From the NCBI RefSeq assembly GCF_024323335.1, contig NC_066579.1, positions 239,367,475 through 239,431,474 on the forward strand: a stretch of 64,000 nucleotides of DNA, in the 5' to 3' direction. The first letter of the stretch is position 1; each line of letters starts with the position of its first letter. This document shows positions 10,025-20,544 of the stretch, piece by piece. The notes beneath the pieces were generated by a model. That model was not told where the DNA came from. It did not search any database and saw only the letters and a program-made list of their open reading frames with translations. This DNA is from Lathyrus oleraceus. Taxonomy: Eukaryota; Streptophyta; Magnoliopsida; Fabales; Fabaceae. A program made the translations under genes and the position numbers.

Positions 10025-11646
10025 AAACCGAAGAAGAGCATACAGGACATCTGAGAATTGTTTTGCAGGTGTTAAGAGAAAAGAAATTATATGCAAAGTT
10101 ATCTAAATGTGAGTTCTGGTTGAAGGAAGTGAGTTTCCTTGGCCATGTGATTTCGAGTGGTGGGATTTCTGTTGATCCTGCTAAAGTTGATGCTGTATTA
10201 CAGTGGGAGACTCCGAAGTCTGCTACTGAGATACGCAGTTTTCTGGGGTTAGCTGGTTATTATCGCAGATTTATTGAGGGCTTCTCTAAGTTGGCATTGC
10301 CGTTGACGCAGTTGACTAAGAAGGGTCAAGTGTATGTGTGGGATGCAGCTTGTGAAGCGAGTTTTGTTGAGTTGAAGAGGCGGTTGACCAGTGCTCCAGT
10401 GTTGATCTTGCCTAATCCTGGTGAGTCCTTCGTTGTTTATTGTGATGCTTCTTTGATGGGTCTTGGTGGTGTTTTGATGCAGAATGGTAAAGTTGTAGCT
10501 TATGCTTCTAGACAGTTGAAAGTTCATGAGAGGAATTATCCTACGCATGATCTAGAACTTGCAACTGTTGTATTTGTGTTGAAAATGTGGAGGCATTATC
10601 TGTATGGTTCCAGATTCGAAGTGTTCAGTGATCACAAGAGTCTGAAGTATCTGTTTGATCAGAAAGAGTTAAATATGAGGCAGAGAAGGTGGTTAGAATT
10701 ACTGAAGGATTTTGACTTTGAATTGAGTTATCATCCCGGTAAGGCTAATGTAGTTGCAGATGCGCTGAGTAGAAAGTCTCTACATATGTCTATGATGATG
10801 GTTCGGGAGCTTGAGTTAATTGAACAGTTCCGTGATATGAGTTTGGGTTGTGAAGTTTCCGCTGATAGTGTAAAGTTGGGTATGCTGAAGTTGACTAGTG
10901 AAATTCTGGAAGATATTCGGAATGGTCAGCAAGTTGATGTCGCTCTAGTTGATCATATTACTATGGTTAACCAGGGTAATGGTGGTAATTTTGAGATTGA
11001 TGAGAATGGCCTCCTGCGATTTAAAGGTAGAGTTTGTGTTCCTGAGGTGTCTGAATTGAAAAAGAGTATTCTTGAAGAGGGCCATAGGAGTGGATTGAGT
11101 ATCCATCCAGGTGCAACTAAAATGTATCAAGATTTGAAGAAGTTGTTTTGGTGGGCTGGTATGAAAAGAGATGTTGCTAAGTTTGTGTATGCCTGTTTGA
11201 CTTGTCAGAAGTCAAAGATTGAACATCAGAAACCGGCAGGTATGATGCAACCTTTGAAGATTCCTGAATGGAAGTGGGATAGCATTTCCATGGATTTTGT
11301 GACGGGATTGCCGAGGACGGTGAAAGGTAATGATTCTATTTGGGTGATTGTGGATCGATTGACTAAGTCGGCGCATTTCTTGCCGATGAAGATTAATCAC
11401 TCTTTAGAGAAGTTGGCAGAGTTGTATATTGAGGAGATAGTGAGGCTGCATGGTATTCCATCCAGTATTGTGTCTGATAGAGATCCCAGATTTACTTCTA
11501 GATTTTGGGAAAGTTTGCAGAAAGCGTTGGGGACTAAGTTGAGGTTGAGTTCAGCTTATCATCCTCAGACTGATGGTCAGACTGAAAGAACTATCCAATC
11601 CTTGGAGGATTTGTTGAGAGCTTGTGCGTTCGCCATATCAGTTTGA
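9988..11646 (+). pseudogene. pol: RT thumb, RNase H and truncated integrase of the Tekay-type element
   Basis: The real element coding begins near 10030; the first residues of this open frame are an out-of-frame reading of gag. It opens in the RT thumb region ([33 protein letters not shown]), without the catalytic palm. RNase H starts near residue 148 with YCDAS (Asp153). Integrase follows with an HHCC module and a complete triad Asp436, Asp497 and Glu533 with 35-residue spacing. Coding stops near residue 546 (DLLRAC), where LTR sequence begins; the last residues to the stop at 11646 are LTR-encoded. The frame differs from gag, so no gag-pol fusion is possible. Without RT palm and protease it cannot support replication. 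Confidence 0.9.
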
Positions 11647-12630
11647 CGGACAGTTTTTCCAGAATAAGAGCGTTTAACGCTAATGGCGTTCGCCATTAGC
11701 CTAATGGCGTTCGCCATATCAGTTTGACGGACAGCTTTCGCGTTTTAAACTCCCAGATGTGATATCGTTGTAATGTTGTTGTTGTTTTGTTGAGTTGTAT
11801 GTCATGCTATTAATGATGATGATAACATGACTATATGATGCTGTTGTTGCTATGTTGATTATGATGCATGTTTGGTGTGCATGCATTCATGAAAGGCCGA
11901 TGCCTAGTGATGAACGGACTGAGTTCCAATGATGTTGTTGACTCCGGGCTTGTGGAGAGGCTTGGTTCCTTGCGGGGAACTCGGATTCTATGGTGATGAA
12001 TCTGGGAGTGGTGATCCTGTAGTTGGTCACAAAATGGGTATACCGAGTCGTGTTGAGTCATGCATGGGTGTGTGCATTGCATTTGATATGTTGTTTTGTT
12101 GATGTTCATGAGTATGTTGATTATGATAATTATGATGAGCTGTGTTGGCATATGTGAAATATATTTATGTTTATATTTCTGTCGTTATATTATTATTTAA
12201 TAATGTAATTCTCACCCCTTCTGCATGTGTTTATGTTCATCTATGATGAGCAATGTGCAGATAAAGAGGAGTAGCTATTGTTGAGGTTTGAAGAATAAGT
12301 GTAGAGTTATTCTACGGAGTCGAGTCAAATGCTCTGGTCATGTGACACCGGGGTTATGGGATTCGATAGATAATTGGTTATTATTTACGTTGTTTATGAT
12401 GACTAATATGTTGAGATGCTTTGTTGAGATAATGTTGAAACATTATTATGAATTGTTATATGATGAATGATAATATTTGTGTTGTTGTCCGCTGCGAAGT
12501 TTTAATAAAATAAATAATATGTTTTATGTTGTGATGCGATAAGTGTTGTGTTGTAAGAAATGTAAACTCTTCTACATGTTGTACTCTGATAATTTATTTA
12601 AATATGTCGTTTGGGTAGAAGGGTGTTACA
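11626..12630 (+). repeat. 3' LTR of the Tekay-type element, lacking its first 687 bp
   Basis: It begins at gcgttcgccatatcag, inside the palindromic unit array, directly after integrase codons. It aligns to 7975-8978 with one extra G (gcgggg versus gcggg near 11975) and one A/G difference (gtgttgtg versus gtgttatg near 12545). Confidence 0.93.
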
Positions 12631-12635
12631 CGTTC
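12631..12635. repeat. Target-site duplication CGTTC, right copy
   Basis: Exact repeat of 7283-7287; LTR A continues after it. Confidence 0.95.
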
Positions 12636-13025
12636 CATCTGACCATTGTTCACAAATCCACTTCATGCCTTGGTGTTTTGTCCATGGATGTTTGGTTAAG
12701 TCACAGTCATTGTCCATTTTGGTATGTGCCAAGGCCTAAAGATTCATCTAAGTCTTGTATCATTTATACATGTCCATTGGTTTGGTCATGGTTCTTTCAT
12801 GGTTTATTCATGGGTTTTTGGCCTAATTCAAGTCATAATCATGCAATGGTTCATGGTCAAATTCATCAATTCAGTTCAATATCAAATTCATGTTCAAATC
12901 CATCAAAGTCATTCATTACAAGTTTCAAGTATCATTCATATAAGATTCAATTCAATATTCATCCCATTCCATTCAATTAGCCATTACAAGCCATTACAAT
13001 GTTCACTACACAAGAAAAAATGCAA

Positions 13026-13105
13026 CAAATGACGTTGACCAAGTGTTGACTTTGGTCAATAGTTGACTTTTTGGTCAACTAGTCGACCAAAGTCAACCAT
13101 CTACC
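13026..13105. promoter_or_regulatory. Cluster of TTGAC/GTCAA (W-box) motifs in LTR A
   Basis: Within about 75 bp there are some seven TTGAC or GTCAA cores on both strands, including ttgacc, ttgact, ggtcaa and gtcaac. W-boxes bind WRKY transcription factors in plants. The same cluster appears on the minus strand of LTR C near 51890-52080. Regulatory function is inferred. Confidence 0.5.
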
Positions 13106-16100
13106 CTTAAGTCCTTAATCACATAATCCATGATCCATTTTCACATCATGTCCATTCCAAACCATGTCCATTACAAAGTCCATTTTAATCTTGATTCATT
13201 TTCACATTTTAAACCACTTTGTTAACCATCATATGACCATAAGCTAAGTGCAATTAATATTCCATCAATTTTCCATAAATAATATTCATTACAACATTCA
13301 AAGGTCCATTCAATTCAATTCATTTTCCAATTGCATTCAATTCCATTCATCATCATTCAATTCCATGTGCAACTCCCCCACTAATTAACATTCAATATTC
13401 AAGCTCTCCATTCAATTACAATTACCACCACTTGAATTCCATTTCAAAATGATTCATAATTTCAATACAATAATCCAATACTACAAATCCATCCAAAATT
13501 CAAAACCACTCCATATACTTAGACATTATAAACCAATTTAATACCTACCTACATCATAGACCAATTCAATTTCAAACTATTCATTTCCATAAACCATATA
13601 ATTATGTTACAACAATTACAACTTTCCAAGCTTACAATATGATCCAAAAATAGTCTATACATCATAAAGCCAACAAATTACAATTCTAAGCTTGAATCCA
13701 AACCACGTTCAAGCTACACGGTGAGAAGATACATAACATGAAACCTATTAACCATTAAATATTAACCATTGGCCTATTTCCTTCAGATCTTCAAGTTCTC
13801 CTTCTTGCCATCTCCATCCACCAAGTTGTCTTGGAATAGCAATGCCATACCAATCCAATGCATTCAACACCAACATGCCTGTAAAAATTGAGAGGAGGGG
13901 AGGATGTTCAGTTCATCATAACAACCTAACAACCATCCAAAAACATAATGTAACACAATTAGAACTAACTTCTAACCAACCTCACAAATTCCCAACTTCC
14001 TCCAAACTGATAACAAGAGGAAATAAAACTATAACAAAGTGATTTCAACCTGCATAAACACGAGCCAAAAACATTAAAGAACGTAACAAAAACAACTAAC
14101 CTGCTAACCAATTCGAAACAGATAACTGAACTTCAAAAACTTCTTGAACCAAATTCACAAAAACCGACCACTCTCTCAACTTCATAACAACTCCCTAACC
14201 GAAATCAAAACGGCTTCAACCCACTTTCCCTAACTATCATAACAAAACTATCTGACATAGCAAACCTAGAAACTTCTAACCTCAAACAAAACTCTCTCTA
14301 ACTCCCGACCTTCAACCAGCTAACTGAATTTTTCCACTCCAAAACTCCATATCAGAACTGATATCTCCAACCTCTAACAACCTCTCAATAAAAATTTTCA
14401 ACCTCCTCACACCATTTGAACAAAATTCCAACAAACAATAAACAAAAATACAAGATAATTGGGGGGGAAAGGTTTCTAACAGAATAACAAAGCGAGCAGA
14501 GGGAGAAAAACCATAACATAAGGAGGGCATAAAAGCATCAAATAGCAAGAAAAATGAATTTGAAGGAGAATCAAAAGACCATTTTCAGATTGAATTCAAT
14601 GTTTCATTCTTCATCATTGAACAACACACACGATTCGAAAATGCACTAAAGTGACGAACGTGATGGCGCAAACAAAAGGATAGTCGAAGAAGAAGATGAA
14701 AGAGGAATCACCTGGTGCGTCGAATCCGGTAGGCTATTTCTCCCTTTCGTTTTTTCCTCTTCGCATGTAAGAATAAATTTTGTTTCGGTGTTTGAGTTCG
14801 ATTTAGTGAGGAATTTGAACTCAATTCGAATTCGGGGTTTGATTTCTTTCGTTCGTGTTTGTCGAATTCTTGGTTTCTCGCGCAAGATTGAAGCAAATTC
14901 GAAGTGATTCCTCATACCGCATTTGATAGCTCCATGTTTGGATAGAATGTCTCGCGCGCTACTTAGTAAGAAGATTTCATGGTTATATGATTGGAAAGTC
15001 GGTTCATGTGTTGCGCGTTTTGTTTCGTTTGCATGGATACAATGTTGAGGATGCGTGGAAATTGGTTTATGAGGCCAGTGAAACGTCATGATCCGGTTTG
15101 GCATATTGGATTGCTTAGGCCCAAGAAAAGCATTTCGGTTCACACCCCCTCAACGGACCTTACCCCATGAACCCATTTTGTTCTTAATCCCCCACTGATC
15201 CATGTTTAATCATAGTTAATTTATTTTAATCTTGTTAATTTTCTGGTGATTAACATGATGTTGATTGTTTTAATCTTGTTTCTGTTAGAATTAGGAAAAA
15301 TCTTGGTTTTTGTTAATTAGGGGTTAACACTTTGTGGTTAAGTAGATTAATTCATAGTAAATTAGGATTTAGGTAATTAGATTTAGAAATTAGGTTTAAT
15401 TGTTTTAATTGGATTTTAGTTTGTTTTTTTTACAGAATTAGTCTCATTGTAGTTTAACCTTGCCATGATTAGGATAACTGGTCATTAGGTTTTGATAACT
15501 CATTTTGTGGATTTGGATAACATGCTTAATTATAGATTTTATCATGAATATCCATTAGGTTAATTTTCCATTTCAATTCGTATATTGCATTGTGATTAAC
15601 ATATAGATTAAATTTCAATTCATGATTTGGATTGTTAATTTCCCATTTCTTTAATTTGTTCCCTAATTCATGTTTAGGTAGATTTTGATCTTTAGAATTA
15701 ATGTTTACTTTAATTGTCCATTTAATCGATTCATTTGGTTTGTGATCATATGAAATAAATGGAAAATCACATTTCAATTTAGGTAACATATGCCTTGTGT
15801 ACGCCTATTCCATTTGCCATGATCACATGATCATCAGTCTTTGATTGTTTGTCCATGATTTATCCATTACCATTTGAATTGATTTAGATATTTGAATATG
15901 CTTACATTTGTTGCATCATTCTCATTTGACTTCATCCCATACTAACCCCATTAGCTTGTTTGTGTCCACATGTGCCTTTAAGATTCAAGATTGGATCCAA
16001 ATATTCAATGCCTCTAATCCATTCAATTGACTTGTATTGTATGAGGATACCATACCACTTGTATGTTTTAGGCATGGTGCATGGGTTGTAATTTGGTTAA

Positions 16101-16269
16101 TATCTTTCCATTTCCCACTTGTATTGTATGTAACTAATTCCCCCATAGTGGGTTACATGTCCCCCCTACCCCATGAAAGTGTAATAGCCTAGGTTTATTT
16201 ATTTTATAGTTTTCCATGCATGTTAACAAAAAGATAAAAACAAACGATAAAATAAAACATTTCAAAAGA

Positions 16270-16910
16270 AACAAAAGTGCATACTTGATCCAACGTCAAG
16301 TGTTTTCCAAATAAAACTCACACAATAGCAAAAATGAGTGCTTGATCCAACGTCAAGTATCTCCCATCCATTCCATGATCCACATCTCTTCTCCATTCAC
16401 TTCTCAATCTCATTATATCACTTACCTCTATTCTTTGACACACTATTTCATAATTAAATCAAACAATTGATCCACCGTCAAGTGCCTTTTTAAAAATATT
16501 TTCATAATAAACAGAATGCAAAAATGGGGTGTACATGCTTTTGCACAATATTCAAGTACCTGGGTTGTCGGCCATACCTAGCTTGAGGACCCGACACGTT
16601 ACTTCCCCCTTAAAACATCTAATGTTTCAAACAAGTTAGATCTAGATTCTACGAGGGGGGAAATGGTAGTTAAGATACCATTGTTCTCTCGACTCCCAAG
16701 TATTCTGATTGTTGGTCGTACTTAGTCAAGGGTCAGATACTTGTCTCTGTCTAAGTTTCAACGATTAGACTTGTCAAACCTTTTTCACAATTCAAATCTC
16801 TTTTTGAATGAAAAAGGATAACATTATACTCTCAACTCCTGAGTTTTTGAACTGTTGACTGTATCTAGCCAAGGGTCCGATGCTTGTCTCCGTACTAAAA
16901 TCAACCCTAA
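16270..16910. repeat. Degenerate internal repeats near the end of LTR A
   Basis: ttgatccaacgtcaagt recurs near 16285, 16343 and 16467 (the last reads ccacc). A second family, with gtcgta or gccatac followed by tagtcaagggtc and gatacttgtctc, recurs near 16565, 16710 and 16855, about 150 bp apart. Confidence 0.6.
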
Positions 16911-17538
16911 TAAATTAAATCATCTTTTGCCTTGGTGCACTCTTCAAACCCTTTCAAAAAGGACGTGTTACTTCCGTTCTACTATGAACGACGCTTAAAG
17001 CCTCCATGTGTGAGCAATTAATGTTTAACTGCTAGAGTGTGATCTAAGCGCATCCACTTTACCGCAAACAAGCAAACATTTCACGCTCCCATGCTCGAGC
17101 ATACAAACAAGTTAACAGTAGCATATGAATGTCAATATTGTTCATAAAAGACAAACTAATAAATACTCCATTTATGAGCGGAACTACGAAGCTCTGACTT
17201 CCTCATTGCATGTATGAGGATACGTAGGCACAAGGGCCCAAATCCTTGGCGAGCACACTAATTTAAAACTTATTCTTTCCCCAATCTCACTCTCTCATCT
17301 CATTTCTTGATAGCGAGCAACATACAGATAAACAACATCCATATGCATTGATACAAGCAATTGGTTCCCATCGAGTGCGATGAATGTGAGGGGTGCTAAT
17401 ACCTTCCCCTTGCATAACCGACTTCCGAATCCGCTATTGGTTGTGATACCATACTCATTTGGGGTTTTATCATTATTTTCCATTTCCTTTAGAATAAATA
17501 AAATTCGGTGGTGACTCTGTATTTTTCACGGTGCGATA

Positions 17539-20166
17539 GGACTATCATGAATCAGAAAAAGTTTGGGATATGGAACTGTTTTAATGGAAAAACATAGAAA
17601 ATCACATTTTTCCAACGATGACGGGCGTCACCCACGTGACGGTCCAACCTTCATTGCATCGGGGAAGAAGACGTCTGAACGTCAGCGATGATGGGCAAAC
17701 AGTAAGGTCATATAAATACTAAAAGTGGTGATAAAGTTAGGTTAGAAATCCATTTTGGCAAAATATGAAAGAGGTAGAGAGAATTCTGGGAAAAGGTGAA
17801 GGTTTGGAAACAGGGATTCGAGAATTTTCTAGTAGGATCAGTTTTACGGATAATTTGAGGTAGGGGGAATTGTCTACATTTAGCTGATTTGAGGCTTGCA
17901 GGATAACAAGGGTTTCTTACCCTCCTATCAGCGCCATTAGGGATTGTTTGAGTTTCCCTTATTTTCATTTATGTGATGAATGAGCTACGATGTTTTCTTG
18001 CATATTGTCAAATTCTATTGGATTGTTGTTTTGCGTGTTTGCTCTAAGATCCTGATAGGGGATTTGGAATAAATCTCATAAGGTCCCTATAAGTTATTGT
18101 TGAGTGTGATGACTTTGTATTGTGACGACATGCTTGTTCATTATTTTGGTTCTGTTGAGTTGGGAATTTACCCTTGGGGAATTGATCGACTCTGTTTGGA
18201 TCGTTCGATTTCCCAAATTTGTAATATTGGGATTCTGAATTGTTTTTCCTAATTTTTCCTGAGTCAGTTGATTTTCTATAATTATTCCCAAATTTAAGAA
18301 AAACTTAATTTTTAAATTGTTTTAAGGAAAATGACTTTTTGGAAGAAACATCAAAATTGGAAAAGTTTTTTTTTTAAATCTGATTTTTGGAAATAGTTAA
18401 AAATTCAGAACTTTAAAAAAATAAATCGAGAATTTGTTCAATATTGAGAAAAATGCATAAAAATCATAGGTAGACTTAGAAAGAGATTAACCGCCTTACT
18501 TCATGTATATCTTGAGTTTCGGGACTCTGGCCGCTACAACAGGTGCAGTTTGCTGGTTTTTATACCAGATGCGTAATCAATTTCAATCCAGCATTGGTCA
18601 TCATGGTCCAGCATTGGGATGCCATTAGTTGCGTTAGAAAGAGGATTTAATGATATTTTCAACTCTAAATTTTTATAATTTTTCAAAAAATATACAAAAT
18701 TTGGCGCCATTTTAAAGTCAGGCGAAACATTTTGCTTGATGCGAGTACCCGTGTGTGTTGTTTGATTAAACTGAATTGATTGGTGTATTAAATCCTAAAA
18801 TAAAAATCACATTCTTAAAATAGACTCTCTAAGCTTTCTGGAACATATCCATTTGCTTGATTTTGACTCAATTTTATATTTTAAATAATTATTCGAATAT
18901 GATATGTGTCTGTAGGAAGCATGATTTTGGGGTTGTTTGATGAGTTTGTGAGAATTTTGAGAATTATAAAATTTTGAGACATTTTGAGTTCCTTGAGTAA
19001 TTTGAGAAATTGAGAAAATTGCTTTAGTAGAGTTATCACTTCTGAACTTTTTATCCTTTTTAAGGTTTTGAGAATTTTAACAAATATGAGATTTTGAGAA
19101 ATTTTGATTTTTTGGATAAAACATGAATTTTTGAGAAAATATGAGTTTTTGAGAAAATGAGTTTTTGAGAAACTATGAGTCCTTGGGATTTTTTGAGTTG
19201 TTTTGAGTAGTTTATTGAGTTGAGGATAATTGGTGATAATATAACTTTACCTTTTGAGAGGAAATAATTAAATTGTTTTGAAAAATATATTTTTGAGTAT
19301 AGTAGTAATATATAGAGGGATTACAGTGATGACCTTGATTGGCGCTTTGAGAATAGTAATTCAGAGAGGGATTATAGTGAGGCCTGTGATTGGTAAATTA
19401 TAGGTTCAAGAGTGGAACCTTTTTTAGAATGTTTGAGACTTGTATTTTGTTATAACTTTGTGATGTTGTATGATGTGTTGTCTATAATCATGCATTTATG
19501 TATTTCGAAGATAGGTAGAACTTAGGTCTAGTAATTTCCTAGTTTAGAGAGGGACTATGATGATTTCACGTCCAGATAGGGACACGGTTCAAAGAGGAAC
19601 CAGAGACGTGGGAGTATCAGTAACATAACTTTGATCCTAGTGATTTTGGTACCATATGCATTTGAGATGGAGATGGTGGCATTGTATTGCATTTGCATTA
19701 TGATCTGTTTGATTGTGCTTTTAGTGTGAATGGGAATGTTGTTATATATATATTATTACTATCATGTCTTGATGTTATTCACCGTTAATAATTGTTAAAT
19801 GTATTATCACCCCCTGTTTGTTGTTGTGCCATTTGTGCTCCTCGGGAGTACAGACAATTAGGTACAAGAGTAACTGCTGAGTTAGGGGATGACGTTTATG
19901 CCCCTTTTAGCTTTTATCATTGGGTCTTAGAGGAGTCACTCTGATATGTAGCATTGAGGATAAGATGTCTTTCGTCATTGTGTGATGTTTTGTTTAGTCA
20001 TTGTTGAAGTTGTTAATGAGACCTTACCTCAGACTTTGTTTAATTTTAGCTGCTTATTTTGCATGACTATTTCTTTTTTGAAGTTTTATATTTTGGTGAC
20101 ACTCTAATATTTGATTTTATTCAAACTATTTCATTTAACTGTCGAGTTGGAGATTCGGGTGTTATA
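17539..20166 (+). mobile_element. Tekay-like LTR, 3' part, with TATA box
   Basis: It contains a TATA box (tataaata, 17711-17718), then a body that aligns in order with 20880-23203: ttaccctcctatc, gataaatctcat, gtttgctggtttttatacca and agtaacata. It ends at gggtgttata, and an initiator-Met primer site follows at 20170, so this end is an LTR 3' boundary. The terminal aca has become ata. The 5' end is cut or obscured at the border with LTR A. No gene is present. Confidence 0.7.
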
Positions 20167-20169
20167 TAG

Positions 20170-20181
20170 TGGTATCAGAGC
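20170..20181 (+). promoter_or_regulatory. Primer binding site, initiator-Met tRNA type
   Basis: tggtatcagagc lies three bases after the LTR end at 20166, as in the Tekay-type element at 8983. Confidence 0.85.
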
Positions 20182-20544
20182 AGGTCGGTCTGTCCGGTCA
20201 GGCTTTATGATTTTATTTGTTTTCTAGTATGTGACACATGTGTTAAACACTGTCAGTACTTGTCTGTTTTTCTTGACGCTTTCCAATAGGAGAAGGATTC
20301 AAACAAGCGAGGAAGAAGCTTATGCTTCTTTGAGATTCTTCTGGTGTGGAGGATTGGTTTAGCAGACTACTGATTGCGAGAATGCATATGTTATTAAGGT
20401 TATGTTATTTCTTAAACCAGGAGAGGATACGAATTCAAGTTTCATTCCACCGGTCAAGTCGAGATATCTTCGAGGGAGGACGATCAGGTGATCATGATCT
20501 TCGCTTCCTTGAGTGTGGAATGTGATGTGTTGGCTAGTGACATG
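20182..20544 (+). other. Residual internal region between two Tekay-like LTRs, no coding
   Basis: Only about 0.36 kb separates the primer site from the next LTR start. No Gag, protease, RT or integrase motif can be read in any frame, and no clear polypurine tract precedes 20545. It is either the scar of a large internal deletion or the short interior of a non-autonomous element. Confidence 0.6.

Larger units (their letters stand above)
7288..12630 (+). mobile_element. Tekay/Del-type chromovirus, internally deleted
   Basis: The termini tgtaacaccc and gggtgttaca form a perfect 10-bp inverted repeat and are flanked by CGTTC duplications. The 5' LTR is complete (1691 bp) and is followed by an initiator-Met primer site and gag. 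Protease and most of reverse transcriptase are missing: gag joins directly to the RT thumb near 10025-10040. Integrase breaks off near 11625 and joins the middle of the 3' LTR, so the integrase C-terminus, chromodomain, polypurine tract and first 687 bp of that LTR are gone. The shared LTR part shows only one substitution and one 1-bp indel in about 1 kb, so the insertion is very recent. Confidence 0.93.
1545..17538 (+). mobile_element. Ogre/Tat-lineage LTR 'A', split by two insertions
   Basis: It starts with tgtcataccccaaaattc and its body continues at 6872-7287 and 12636-17538 once the two nested elements are removed, giving about 5.4 kb. The end region (17380-17538) carries the signature of Ogre-type LTR ends seen elsewhere in this window: ggggtgctaataccttcccc, then aattcggtggtgactctg and cacggtgcgata. 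No Ogre primer binding site follows, so it resembles a solo LTR. The flanking 5-mers gaact (1540-1544) and ggact (17539-17543) match in 4 of 5 positions, which is weak support for a target duplication. The body is homologous to the minus-strand LTR at 45321-52818. Confidence 0.65.

Noticed and set aside
9491..10096. 201-codon minus-strand frame opposite gag
   Set aside because: Antisense shadow of the zinc-knuckle Gag of the Tekay-type element.
12543..13032. Plus-strand open frames of 102-145 codons
   Set aside because: They begin in the 3' LTR of the Tekay-type element and run into LTR A across an insertion border; composition is low-complexity (cattca-rich) and no domain is visible.
1540..17543. 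Clean target-site duplication for LTR A
   Set aside because: gaact and ggact match in 4 of 5 bases only, and the two flanks do not obviously join into one continuous LTR, so it is noted but not listed as a feature.
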